64,000 nucleotides of DNA from Cristatella mucedo (lineage: Eukaryota > Bryozoa > Phylactolaemata > Cristatellidae). A program made the position numbers and the translations under genes. Below, piece after piece: positions 1 through 25,080 of this stretch. The DNA lies in NCBI GenBank assembly GCA_009760855.2, contig WPIO01000004.1, positions 13,142,001 to 13,206,000 on the forward strand, written 5' to 3'. A model generated the notes under the pieces. It saw only the letters and a list, made by a program, of their open reading frames with translations, did no database searches and had not been told where the DNA came from. Every line of letters begins with the position of its first letter. Position 1 is the stretch's first letter.

Positions 1-846
1 TCGACAGCTGAGCTGGAGTGCCTTGCACTAGTCAAAGGCACTGAAAGTATACAGAGCCTACTAGTCGGGCACCATGTTCACTCTGTACAATGACCACGTG
101 GTGGTCAATTAGTTACTTCTTAGGAAGAACGCAGGAGGAACCACTGGACGTTTTTGGCGTTTTGACCACAAGTTGGATGAGTTCGACTTAAGGTGTTCCA
201 CTAACCAGGTAAGGCAAACGCTGTTGCCGATGCTCTAAGCCGGGCACTTTATCACGTCACTGTTACTTGCTTTGGAGTATGAATTCTCAATAGAAGTTAT
301 CAAGCAAGTGCAAGACCAGGATCCGGATTTGACTTCTCTGCATTCGGAGCTCTGCAAAAGAAAGCCTTCTGCTGGGCTGTTCAAAGCGATGCTGTCCAAA
401 ATCTCTTCGGACTGGGCAACAGGACTGCTCGCTGTAGACAATACTCGAATCATGTTGCCCCACCCAGCACTTCAACTGAGTGCTTTGAGGATTCTTTATG
501 ACAACCAAGTAGCTGGGCACCGTGCTACGGAGACGACTTTCTTGATGATCTATGGCCGGTTCTTATGGTTAGGAATGAAGATGGACATTGAGTTGAGTCT
601 TGCATGAATTATCAGGACCGCCGATCACCAGCTCCGAAACGAAAGGCTTCTCTTGGTTAGCTACCGAAACCAAGCCAGCCGCTTGAGTTTTTTCAGGTAG
701 ACCTTAAGTGCAACCTTCAGGAAACTTCAACCCGAAATAAGCATCTTCAGTACGTCTACGACTATTTATCGTAGTACTGCTACTTTGCTGTCCCTATACC
801 TAACAAGCCAGAGCTCACAGAGCGGAAGTTACGGAAGCTTTTGTCT

Positions 847-1012
847 GTAATGGCACACTAGGTAAGGCGGTTGTATTTCACGATCTCGGCCCTGAGGTCG
901 TGGGTTCGAATCCTGCAGTGGGCGATCCATTATTGCCACTGCAAGCGGTGGTGATAGCCTTGAAGGCTCTTCTGTCGCTATACAAAAAGAGGCTGTTTAA
1001 TCAGCTAGTATT
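847..1012 (+). mobile_element. tRNA-derived SINE (family A) nested in the gypsy remnant
   Basis: The tRNA-like head contains the pol III B-box GGGTTCGAATCC at about 902-913. The body reads tgcagtgggcgatcc and then a conserved end, gaggctgttta. The same layout recurs near 34030, 54590 (- strand), 56152 and 62005. It splits the integrase core of the gypsy remnant, so it inserted later. Confidence 0.75.
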
Positions 1013-1243
1013 TATTTTTTTATTTATTTAATGTCGTCCTTGCCTGTGGCCCGAATAGCCTGTGCAGCGACCATGGTGGAAAGTTTGAGTCGAGACTACT
1101 TCGCGAAGTCTGTCGACTGCTTCAAGTGGAAAAGTTTAGCTCTAGCGTTGCTGTCCTCCCAGTAATGGAGGCGTCGAGCGGAGCACTCGAACTATTGGCA
1201 ACAACCTGCTCCGATTGCTTGTTCGTCCAGACCAGCAGGACTG

Positions 1244-1245
<2 letters not shown>

Positions 1246-1290
<45 letters not shown>

Positions 1291-1302
1291 TGTGTGTGTG
1301 CT
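1246..1302. repeat. (GT)n microsatellite
   Basis: A near-perfect run of GT dinucleotides inside the decayed gypsy integrase. Confidence 0.95.
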
Positions 1303-1959
1303 CCTTATGTAAGCTTTGCATTTAACACCTCGAGACTTGCAACGGCTCAGGCGTCTCCATACGAATTAATATTTGGGCTTGGAACACCTTGAATCCCTTT
1401 GAGGTAGGGTTGGCGAGACTGCATCGTCCAGACAGCTCAGGTGCCTCAACGGCCACAATGGCTAGCTGTGATGAGTACAGAACTCATTTGTGTCCAACAG
1501 GCGTGTGTACAGTGGCCAAGAACTTGAAACTGCAACAAACTCTGCAAAAGAGTGAACAAACCGGGACCGATCAGTTTGTGCCTTTTCGAGAAGACAGAAA
1601 GTGCGCCTGCGGAACTAGCAAAAATCGCCGGTCTTATTGTCAAACTTTCAACCTTGCTGGCAAGGCCTGTACGTCGCTAAACACACGAGGTCTGTGACCT
1701 TTCGTATTGTTGGGTCAGCCGACTTGCTCACACACAAATCAAACACGTATGTAATCAGATATGCAAGGGCAAGACCTGTCATTGTGCACTGTGACCATCT
1801 GTTTTGCTTTAAAGAACAGAAACAGCTGACTGGTGAAGAACAGACACTTCATGGTGGTGGTATCGGCGCGCAGCAACTAGCCGACAGATGCTTTGCCCAG
1901 CATTGCATACACGCTACCTGAATCGGCTGCTCCAGCTGTCGACTCGACTTTGAACGACA

Positions 1960-2180
1960 GCCTATCTGCTACCATGCTGCCACCAACCATACTTGCATGC
2001 TGAACCTGTGCATGTCACCCCTAACCATGTTATTCTTGTTGTTTATTGAGCATGCTACCACTAACCATTTGATCGTGTTTCCTTTGCAGCATCTTTAAAG
2101 CGCCTAGAGAGAGAGAGAGAGATTGAGTTCTCTGAGGGCGCTTTATCAAGTGTGCTATTATTATTATTATTATTATTAAT
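1960..2180 (+). mobile_element. 3' end of a CR1/L2-like LINE
   Basis: The untranslated 3' region of the window's main LINE family: catgctgccaccaaccatac, then the hairpin tail (aagcgcctagagag...gagggcgctttatcaagtg) and a short (ATT)n end. The hairpin loop side has gained extra GA units. It is strongly 5'-truncated with no coding part left. Confidence 0.8.
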
Positions 2181-2189
2181 CTGAACCAA

Positions 2190-2884
2190 TTGAGCAGTGA
2201 GGTCTTGAACCTACCTGATCCTCGACCTTTGCCCATATACTAGTATACCATATACCCATACACAACTAGTTACAAGCTGTCAAACCTCCAGTATGGCTGC
2301 ATGGCTATGCGACTGACTAAATCCTCAGTCCATCATTAGGGGAAAAGCAGAGGGGTGGGAGAAATTGTGACATCACAGCGGTATGCAAGGGGGTCGAGGA
2401 ATTCCCGTGCAGTGTTAATAAAGAAATGTACGTGTGTACTAGTGCGATGTTTTATTGCACATGCTTAAAACTGCCTAGACATCTGATTTTAAAACGAAAA
2501 TAGCAACATGGTAGGTGGTCGGTTTAAAAAAGAAACAGCCATAGCCCTTCCCCATATCGAGAGACCGGCTCAAAGTGCTCATGCGTTGGGGTACTCCGCT
2601 GAGATACCTACTGCCCCCTGGTGGTGCACCTGTGAAGGCAGGCCGTGAAGCTGCACATGGCCGGTGCCTGCCAAGTTTTTTCTTAAGACCTTTTTTGGAC
2701 GCCGGAACTGTTGCACCCCTTAGCCTCTTTAAGCCCGTGCTCAAAGGAATCGTTGGAGCCAGCCGAAAGCTGCTCCACCGATTACAAGCTGCCCTTCAGG
2801 CGTCCATATAAATTCGACAATAATCTCCTTCGGAAGAAACCCTTTGAAGTGGCACAGCCACGGCCCTCAATCTAATGTAATGTA
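2190..2884. other. Anonymous sequence, no gene seen
   Basis: Short open frames occur on both strands but show no recognisable family, splice signals or start context. Nothing is supported here. Confidence 0.5.
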
Positions 2885-3215
2885 ATGTATCTCCGTCTGT
2901 AACTCCACAAAGTCATAAAGACCATGTGGGTGTTACGCAGGAGAGTTTTGTATAGCGCACTCACAGCCTAAGCAGCTTTCGGTACGCATTCGGTAGCCAA
3001 CAGACTTCGTCTCACGAAACAAGGAGAAAGTTGAAAGCGTAGCAGAGTCAGGAGAGATGTTGATGTACTGAGTAGCATAGAAGTAGCAGCTCAGGACTGC
3101 TGAAAATGAATGTGCCATAGTCGGCAGTAGGAGAGTAGTTGTCGTTGCGTAAGAATTGTGGAAACGAGTTCCACAGTCTAGGACCTGCAGAGCTAACTAA
3201 AACTTCTGTCTAGCC
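2885..3215. repeat. Interspersed repeat family C
   Basis: Begins near gtatctccgtctgtaactcc and contains ctttcggtacgcattcggta and cgagttccacagtctaggac. Similar copies occur at about 5242-5590, 12600-12960 and 55905-56040. No terminal repeats or coding frame were identified. The opposite strand loosely resembles the 3' coding end of a LINE. Confidence 0.65.
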
Positions 3216-3598
3216 CTGCCATCCGGTAGGGGCTTGTGTGGATTCACGGGGGGGGGGGGGAGCCACCAGGGATGCTCCGAAGGCAGCACGGGTGCACTGC
3301 ACGGCCGGCGGCGTGGCTCGCCTTCCGGACCATGGCTGTCTTCTTGTACTACGAGGATCTACCTGGCCTGGCGGTCGGCTGCTCCACTTTCTGGGCGCTC
3401 TGCCGACGGGCCTGGCAGACTGCAGCGTGGCCACCGCCGCCGTGCGGCACCAATTTGCCACCCTGCATCCTGACTGAGGGCGGCCTTCTTTCTCCTCGAG
3501 GGTGTGAGCGTTGAGCTGCTGGGCTGCTGCTGCTGCTGATTTTAGCCGTGCCTGCGCCGGACTCTGGTTTCCATTGAGCGCCTGCATTCATTTTCAAG

Positions 3599-17628
<14,030 letters not shown>

Positions 17629-18109
17629 CAATGGCGAGGCATGCAGATGCCGCTGGTGTTGGCGTTGATGGTTGGCCAACGACTCAAAGGAAGTACTCAG
17701 TAATCTTTGCACATACCTTTGTCACGCTGTGATCTGTCAGCGTCGGTACAGCCCATCAAAAAGCAGCCGAGCGAAAGGGTCATCGGTTGACATGGTCCAG
17801 CCACATGGCTTGCTGTAGAGGTTTTTACTTAAATTAGCAACAGCCATGCTGAGCTGTCACTGGCAAGGCCACCTCGTAGCAGCTGCTGATGCGTCATCGC
17901 TGTATGATGTCGAGCACCCTGATGGTGAGCGTCATTCGTAACTACTCTGTTTTCTTTAATTTTACGTGGGAAAGACGTCCGTGTTCTACTATTATCGTCG
18001 ATTCTACTATTATTGTCGATGCTTCTCGCAGCGTCTCTTCGGTTGCTGGATGTGTACCCCGGGTGCCAAGTGTACGTGTAACTGATGCTCGCACCTAACT
18101 CCAAAGCTG
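17629..18109. other. Intergenic, nothing recognised
   Basis: Sequence between the SH2-adaptor stop and the first recognisable Polinton coding. Any Polinton left terminal repeat should lie here or just beyond, but none was recognised. Confidence 0.5.
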
Positions 18110-18538
18110 ATGAAGTTGTTTAACATAAAAGATCTTTTACCTTATAGCAATAAAGAAAAATCATTATGTCATAATAAAAATGTCAATGGTTTGTGCAGGA
18201 GTCCGAAGGGTCGCGGCACGAAACTGTCTTGCAAGAGATGCCCATCAAGGTTTTGTTCGCAAGCAAGATTAGATACTCACTTTAAAGCTTGCAAGAGAGG
18301 AGACGACGGACAGACGAGGGCTCGCATGCCTCGCGCATTAGATAGGAAGGACGAAACAGGGCACCATGTGCTATTTCAGGGATTACGCCAAAACTTTACG
18401 GTGCCTTTTTGTAGCTTACGCAGAGTTCAGACGTTTATTATAGTATGTTAGGAGGAATGACGAGAAGGACAGACGTATTCCAAAGGGAGCTTTTCAGAAG
18501 CACGTATCACATTCTTTTTTATGTTATAGTAGACAATG

Positions 18539-18795
18539 AAGGAAAGATTAGAACTTTTAAGTTATTCGATAAGCTAAGCAATGTCAGAGATTCGATAGAT
18601 AGTTTGGTGCAAGAAGTGGAAAAAATAAAGCAATAAATAAAAATTCTTTTTTTTCGAAACATTCCAAGTTTGATTGGAGTACAATTACAAAAGAAGACCT
18701 GGAAGAGTTTGATTTAGCCCATGTCTGTCATGCTCGTAATTTCGAGCTAGCAGAAGATAAGGTACTTGATCATTTGACTGAAAGGTATCAGTTTC
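18539..18795 (+). repeat. First copy of a ~260-base duplicated polymerase segment
   Basis: From gaaggaaagattagaacttt to aaggtacttgatcat; nearly the same sequence returns at about 19217-19475. The two copies flank a LINE fragment. Confidence 0.85.
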
Positions 18796-18814
18796 AGTGG
18801 AGTGCTGCCTCTTG

Positions 18815-19215
18815 AACCCTGATTAAAATGTTTCTGGCATTCCATTATTTTCAATGCCTTCGACCAGCTGCTCCGCAACAATTTTTTCAAGAATCTTTGA
18901 TATGAAAGGAAGAAGGGGAACTGGCCGATAGTTTGCTAGGACCTCTGTGTCTAATCCAGGCTTTTTAAGAATTGGTCTAACGATTGCCGATTTGGAGGAC
19001 TTGAGGACGACCCCTCTTCCCAAAGAAGCATTAAAGATCTCGGTTATGGTAGGGCTAAGTTGTTCTGCCAGAGAAGACCACAGAGATGAAGGCATAGGGT
19101 CTTCAGGAGACGAGCTCTTTTTGCTAGACCTTATTAAGGCAGCCACATCGCATGCAGAAACATCGGAGAACCTTGTAATGAAGGTCACAGGTTGAGGAAC
19201 CGCGATTGCTTTAGT
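18815..19215 (-). mobile_element. LINE reverse transcriptase fragment inside the Polinton polymerase
   Basis: The - strand frame (18823-19365) carries SSKKSSSPEDPMPSSLWSSL and YRPVPLLPFISKILEKIVAE, the N-terminal RT region of the main LINE. No 3' tail is present, so this is an internal fragment and not a normal 5'-truncated insertion. Confidence 0.8.
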
Positions 19216-19216
19216 C

Positions 19217-19475
19217 GGAGGAGGAAAGATTAGGACTTTTAAGTTATTCGATAAGCAAAGCAACGTCAGAGATTCGATAGATAGTTTGCTGCAAGAAGTG
19301 GAAAAAATAAAGCAAGAAGTGAAAATAATTTGTTTCGAAACATTCCAAGTCTGATTGGAGTACAATTAAAAAAGAAGACCTGGAAGAGTTTGATTTAGCC
19401 CATGTCTGCCATGCTTGTAATTTCGAGCTAGCAGAAAATAAGGTACTTGATCATAGCTTGATCATTTAACTGTGA
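19217..19475 (+). repeat. Second copy of the ~260-base duplicated polymerase segment
   Basis: By eye over 90 percent identical to 18539-18795, with scattered substitutions and a small extra repeat (cttgatcat) at its right end. Confidence 0.85.
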
Positions 19476-20764
19476 GGTATCGAGGCGCGGCGCATGCGTC
19501 GGCGCATGCTCGTATGTAAACAATATGTAGACAACTCTTTTAGCAAGTTATAGGAGAAGGCTCTTCCAGATAAAAACATTTCTTTAGTTCATTGAACGAC
19601 GAAGGGGCATCTGATAAAGATTCCGTGCGGGCGCAGAAAGTTTTTGAGTTACTGAAAAAGATTGACCCTTTAAAAGAAGACACTTTGATGAAATATTGTG
19701 AAATTTATTCAACCATGGATGTTTTACTTTTGGTCGATTTTTTCCAGCATTTTAGACAATTATCGAAGCGGATAGATGGTCTTGATCCCGCAAATTTCTT
19801 TACAGCTCCAGGGCTAACTTGGAGTGCTGGTTTAAGGTTTTCCATGGTGAAATGAGATCTATTGACTAGTTTTGAGCATTACGAATTTTTCGAAAGTGCT
19901 ATTCGTGTAGGAGTTACCCAAGCATCTTGTCGGCATGTAAAAGCAATTAATAAATTTTTTCTAAATACGACTCAAGTAAGGAAAAGAGTTGGCTACTTTA
20001 TTGAGATACAAATTCTCTCTGTGCAACAGTTACGTACGGACGTTTGCTGCAGGGCAACTTTCATTTCTTAGGTCAACGGCAAGTTATTACTTATACGAGG
20101 AAGAAGGTTCTTTCACTTTCTCTATCAGCCGAAACTGGGTTTGCCTTTGAAGTATATATTAGCTGCCCTGCTAATCTTCACGGCAAGTTTTCTGATTATC
20201 CTCTGCTCCCAATTAAGAGAGCTGTTTTTACAGAAAAGTATACTATTTATCGAGAAAAAGCAGTTTTGCGAGAAGAAGGAAAACAATTAGGTGATTATGA
20301 AAGTAAGGTAGAGAAACTAATAGTCAATCTTAAGGGGGGGAGGTATAATAATCATTACAGAAATTTGCAATTTGCTTTAGAAAATGATTACGTCCTTCAT
20401 AAGATACATGGGGTTGTGAGTTTCTCCCGAGAACCTTGGTTGTAGGGTTATATACAGAATAATATTAATAGAAGGAAGGAAGCGAAAGATGAATTTGAAA
20501 AAAGAATATTACAAACTGAAGAATAATGCTTTCTTTGGAAAATTCTAGGGAAAGGGTTCACATAGAATTATTTGATTTGAAGTATGAAAAAGATGTTACT
20601 TTATCTTCTACGGGATTTTAAAGGCGAGAAAAAAGGACAGAAGGATATTCAATCAGAACTTAATTGGTGTAGAAACCAGCAAGTCAGAAGTGTGCTTGAA
20701 AAAGCCAATTTACCTTGGGTTATCTATCCTAGAATATTCTAAATTAATTATGCAAGTTTTTATT

Positions 20765-21345
20765 AAAATAATAGTAATGCACTTGATAAAGCGCCCTCAG
20801 AGGACTCAATCTTTTTCTAGGTACTTTGCATTTGCTGCAAAGAGAAACGCGATTGAATATTATGCTAGTAATATCATGCTTGATAAACAACATGAATAAC
20901 ATGGTTAGGGCGACATGCACAGGGTCGGCATGCAAATGTGGTTAGTGGCAGCATGCTCAGTGTCAGCACGCATAAGCACGTGAAGGACGAATCACAGGGA
21001 CCCACTAAGAGCTGTCCTAAATAGGTGTAATTTCAAGTTTTTTTCAAATGTGGTCAAGTCAGGGGATGTTCTGATGCAAGTCGGGAGTGAATTCCAGACT
21101 TAGGGAGCATACGAACTAAATGCACGGTCTCCAAAGGATTTCAGGTTTGTGCGGGGTATTGGTAACTGTTGGATTCCGAAAAGCAGGCGGTACGATGCTT
21201 GGCCTGGTAGGGGAGTGGATCTAAGAGATACGCTGGAGCCAAAGAATGAAGTGACCTAATAGTGAGCGACAAAACCTTCAAGTCGATCCGTTGCTTGACT
21301 GGTAGCCAGTGCAGGTCGGCGAGAAGTGGTGTGCTGCGGCAACTG
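20765..21345 (-). mobile_element. LINE 3' end inserted in the Polinton polymerase
   Basis: The rc hairpin tail (acttgataaagcgccctcag) begins at about 20780, preceded by an AT-rich end. The LINE C-terminal coding follows and ends at about 21345. Polymerase coding is recognisable on both sides (20705-20755 and 21346 on). Confidence 0.85.
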
Positions 21346-22199
21346 CGACTATGGCACGAGCTGGAGGAAGATAAAAGATGGAGAAAATTGTCCGCTTGCG
21401 TATACTGACATCTATTCTCTAGTCACGAAGATACAACCTGATGATGTTTAAAAAGATTTCCTCGATTATTTACACTACTTACATTTATCTGGCTACCCAC
21501 CTAATCAAGAAATTTGTAAAGTAGGTTTTGCGGCGGCTATGGTAAAGAATAAAGAAAGTATTGAAAAATTCCAAGATGAAATAGAGAAATTTACGATTAA
21601 TTCTTTCACGAAAGATTTTAGAAGAGACTAAGATGGTGAAATGATATAGAAATCTGTTGTATCAGATGAGGGAGTTTTCTTAAGACCAAAACTTTATTCT
21701 ATGCAAATGGCCTCAGCTACAAAAGAAGGAATTACTGTTAAATCTTCAGCTTAAAAGCAAAAGGAACCAAAAAGCAAGTTGTACAGAAGTATTTAACTCA
21801 TGCGCATTATCTAGAATGTTTAAAGACAGGAGAGAATAGGTACTTTGACCGAAAGAGATTGGAATCACTTAATGACACCACTTTTAGTATGAGACAGAGA
21901 AAGATAGCATTATCAGCATTTGACTCAAAACGCTATTGGCTGAATTGCGATATTCACTCCCTAGCTTACGGCCGTTAGAGAAACTGAGTAAGCAAAGAAA
22001 CAAGGTTCTTATCCAGGTTTCTGCCCAACTTTCAACATTAAATAAAATTATTTGGAAAAAAAATTACATAGTATAGAAGAGATAGGCTGATATTCTTCGA
22101 GATGTACCCGAAGCATTTTTTACTGCAATTGTTGAAAAAAAGCTTGCATCGCAGCTTCCTGCTGAGCAAGTATTATCAGAAGAACTAAACATGGAAACT

Positions 22200-22351
22200 G
22201 TTATTCTAATTCCGATTCAGATCCAGAATATGACCCAAACAAAGAGTCAGAATCAGAGACCGACCACGAATCAGAGGTTGAATACGACTCCGACTCTGTT
22301 TTCAACTCCGACTCTTATTCTCCACTAAGCAGTGAAACGGAAATTGATTAA
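22200..22351 (+). pseudogene. Acidic Ser/Asp/Glu-rich tail, Polinton
   Basis: An open stretch reading DSDSDPEYDPNKESESET and further acidic residues to a TAA near 22351. It could be the tail of a small element protein. No family is recognised. Confidence 0.4.
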
Positions 22352-22372
22352 AAGATTGTATTATTATATAGC

Positions 22373-22624
22373 ATGGACATTTCTAGAATTCTTAGCTGCG
22401 ACCAATACCGAGATATGGCACGCAAGACTGGCCAGCAAAAGTTAAACGGTGCTGATCCTTGGATCATTAAGAATTCTCTTGACCAACTCATTCCGGATCT
22501 CGAAACTTGCTATCTCGATATCCTTTACGAAATCTGCGAAACATGTGACAATCTAATGGAATTGCCGCGGCAAGATCTCAATGTTATCCGAAGAAGAAAA
22601 GAGATCAAAGAAACCAAAGACTAA
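22373..22624 (+). CDS. Hypothetical Polinton protein, 83 aa
   Basis: An intact ATG-started frame, MDISRILSCDQYRDMARKTG at its start and a Lys/Glu-rich end. It has four closely spaced Cys in the middle (ETCYLDILYEICETCDN) and no recognised domain. It is one of the few unbroken frames in the element. Confidence 0.45.
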   Translation: MDISRILSCDQYRDMARKTGQQKLNGADPWIIKNSLDQLIPDLETCYLDILYEICETCDNLMELPRQDLNVIRRRKEIKETKD

Positions 22625-22688
22625 ACCAGGTGTGCAGGTTGTTACTCCATTGTAGTTTGTTTATTTTTTTACATTTGTATAAGTAAAT

Positions 22689-23100
22689 GTCCGGAGCATC
22701 GCAAGTCACTGAGCCAAATCTAGCGACATCATCAACTCTTCTGAAAGCGCATGTGATTACCTTGTTAAGTCAAGAATGACTGCTTACGATGCACAAACAC
22801 TTGATTCAGACATTTTAATCATAGCGGACAGTTCAGTAAGGAAATTCTACCTTGATGAATGCGATGCCGAGGTGTAGAAAATAGTTTTAGCTGGTATCAC
22901 TCAAGGGTCATCTGATCTAGAAGCAACTGTAAGGTTAAAGGTTGATAACCTCTTCAATACTCCTGGTGAAATCGCCGGCTACACAACCCGGATTGCTAGC
23001 CAATTACCAAACGTGTCAACTGTCATCTCTGGTGTATCAGGAATGAAGCCCGACATCTCTGGCATCGTGAAAGACGAGATCTGTGCCATTCTATCAGACA
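22689..23100 (+). pseudogene. Hypothetical Polinton protein, broken
   Basis: Starts MSGASQVTEPNLATSSTLLK, shifts frame near 22778, then reads MTAYDAQTLDSDILIIADSS and later ATVRLKVDNLFNTPGEIAGY. It is cut at its 3' side by LINE sequence. It is possibly structural, but no family is recognised. Confidence 0.4.
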
Positions 23101-23104
23101 TCCC

Positions 23105-23600
23105 AAAGCCTGGAACTCTTCCTGGAAGTTCTTTTTAAATGTGGTCAAGTCAGGGGATGTTCTGACGCAAGTCGGGATTAAGTTCCAGGCTTTGTGAGCA
23201 TACGAACTAAATGCACCGTCTCCAAAGGATTTGAGGTTTGTACGAGGTATTGGTAGACTGTTGGAGTCAGAAAAGCAGGTGGTACGATACTTGGCCTGGT
23301 GGGGGAGTAGATCTGAGAGATAGGCTGGAGCCAAAGAATGAAGTGACCTAAAAGTGAGCAACAAAACTTTGAATTCAATCCGTTGCTTGACTGGTAGTCA
23401 GTGCAGGTCGGCGAGTAGTGGTGTGATCTGGCAACTGCGACGCTCACGACAGACAAGCCTAGCTGTGGAGTTTTGCACCAGCTGCAATCGACTGATTACA
23501 CCTGCCGGTAGGCCAGCAAGCAGTGTGTTACAGAAGTCAAGACGGGATGTCACAAATGCATGGACCAACTTAGACGTGGTATCATTCTCTAAACAAGCCC
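23105..23600 (-). mobile_element. LINE fragment without its 3' tail
   Basis: The - strand encodes the C-terminal part of the main LINE (LTFRSLHSLAPAYLSDLLPH). The usual 3' UTR and hairpin are missing on the left. A few LINE bases there (tcccaaagcctggaactc) are in the opposite orientation. Confidence 0.75.
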
Positions 23601-24935
23601 AAATTTTAGCATCATTATCACCAACTGGGTCATTTACAATTCTAATAGAATTTCTCGCATATCTAGGTTTCCAGTAATAGTTCCGCCGGTAGTTCTAACA
23701 AAGTTGCCATCTATGTAATCTTTATTTGGGACATGAGTACCTGAATATGGAGGACTACTAGCATTAATCAATACATTAATAGTTTAAGTCCAGGTAATTT
23801 CTCCACCTGCTAATGCCAACTTTGTATAAGCGTAGTCTTTTGTCGCCGCATCACTTGGATTAACAGGAGTAGCAAGGTCTGTCACTCGGTTCCCATTCAT
23901 ATCAAGATCTCCGTCAGCCGTGGTTCCTATAGAAACTTTAGTAACAAAATTTGTGTCTATGTACTTTCTATTGACTACATCCCCAGGATAAACAGGATCG
24001 CCCAAGTATTTTATCAAGTTTCCATTCATATTCAAGTTTCCTGCAAGTATATCCCCAGTTCTTCGGACACAATTCTTTGCTTGGGACCTTTTTTCGGTAG
24101 CCTATAGACATTTTCTATACTATACTAACGGGAAACCCTATGTAACTTACAGATTTATCCACCGCTAAGTTATTAATTACATATCTACAGGAACCATCAA
24201 TTTCAATTGCTAACATTAAAATGCCAGAAACACCATAACTGTTATCACTGTTCAACTAAAGGAACACACCTGCTTTTTCAGAACTTTAAAGCACGTTAGA
24301 AACCATTCTAAGGTGTGTCACAGTTCCAGTAATAAAAGTTGGTACAGGTGTAGCAAATTCAACTTGGTTACCTTTTGTGTCAAATATGGGCATATCTGCA
24401 GGAGCAACTTTTGCTCCCAGTGCCGTTAACTGTATTGCCAAACTTACCTTGTTCGAGCAAACTAAGAAAGCTCGTGACTTTTTGGTACTTGAAGCTATAC
24501 TGCTGCTTTGCTGTGTCAATCTATTGCTTACTCACTAATCCTGAGTCGTTCACATTTGCAATTGTATTATTGCCAAGATCAAGATTTCCTTTAGAAACAC
24601 CACTAAAGAATTTTGACATCGACTTCAGTAGACCATAATTTATTACTTTGTAAGGCCTTAAATTAGTAAAGCCAGTTCCATCAGCAGAATTACCAGAGAT
24701 ACTTTTATTTGCTTGTGCAGTTTAGTTGTGAGCCTATGATTCCAAGTTTTTTCCGCAACAAATTACCTAGAGAGCTAACAGCAGCAATTGCGCCACTTAC
24801 GTTATTTATTACTTGACTTCCGAAATCTGGTCCAGCTGCATACGCAAGGTTTATCGCATCATTATCAGAAACATGTGTTCCTAGTCCACTAATTTTATTG
24901 GATTTACAATCCAGGTCAGTTAAAAAAGAAGCCAT
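23600..24935 (-). pseudogene. Fibre-like repeat protein of the Polinton, broken
   Basis: Reading leftwards from an ATG at 24935 (MASFLTDLDCKSNKISGLGT), a roughly 30-40 residue unit recurs: a dLdmNGN-x-I/V-x-x-L head, a P-x-x-x-x-D-A segment, then K-x-Y. Examples are GNLDLGNNTIANVND (about 24600-24556), LNMNGNLIKYLGDPVYPGD, DLDMNGNRVTDLATPVNPSD and YIDGNFVRTTGGTITGNLDM. Such units occur in phage tail fibres and in fibre-like proteins of some large DNA viruses and Polinton relatives, where they form elongated trimers. The role here, virion attachment, is inferred. Several stops and shifts are present, and the left end is cut by the LINE at 23600. Confidence 0.6.
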
Positions 24936-25080
24936 TAATCTTTGAAATTAGCTTAATTCTATAAATAGATGGAGCAACTAAATTTTTTTAAACTGAAACT
25001 AAAGAAATTGCTCTGAGGTAAACGAATCAGAGTAAAACTTGAAGATTTAGGGCATGGAAATGAAGTAATGTTAAACAAGA

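Larger units (their letters stand above)
60..1830 (+). pseudogene. Ty3/gypsy retrotransposon pol remnant (RNase H to integrase)
   Basis: Broken reading frames follow the order of a Ty3/gypsy pol C-terminus. About 75-260 resembles the end of RNase H, with a decayed version of the usual ADALSR ending near 225-245. Bases 272-607 hold the integrase zinc-binding region, including GHRATETTFLMIYGRFLWLG. Bases 610-790 resemble the start of the integrase core (CQDRRSPAPKRKA, then FFQVDL and VPIPNKPEL). The core resumes at about 1029 (LCSDHGGKFESRLLREVC), followed by a decayed SFAFNTSRLATAQASPYELIFG at about 1310-1376 and VIVHCDHL near 1778-1801. Stops and frameshifts are common, a tRNA-type SINE sits at about 847-1012 and a GT microsatellite at 1246-1302. 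No LTRs were found, so both ends are lost or outside the window. It is a dead element; the family call is confident, the clade is not. Confidence 0.8.
18110..22080 (+). pseudogene. Protein-primed family B DNA polymerase (Polinton pPolB), broken
   Basis: In Polintons this enzyme copies the element from protein-primed ends. Pieces appear in family order: an N-terminal Cys/His finger (CKRCPSRFC, then THFKAC) near 18230-18290; the exonuclease-side segment at 19592-19855 (DVLLLVDFFQHF, FFTAPGLTWSAGL); segments at 19862-20450 including YPLLPIKRAVFTEKY and FSREPWL; KPIYLGLSILEYSKLIM at 20705-20755; and a C-terminal part at 21346-21980. Catalytic motif C (normally YxDTDS) reads YTDIYSL at 21401-21421, so the second catalytic Asp is gone. 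Stops, frameshifts, a 270-base internal duplication and two LINE insertions also break it. Confidence 0.85.

Noticed and set aside
3301-3500. Upstream open frames as a first exon or SAM domain of the SH2 adaptor
   Set aside because: Three overlapping GC-rich frames with no SAM-like pattern and no donor joining to 3599.
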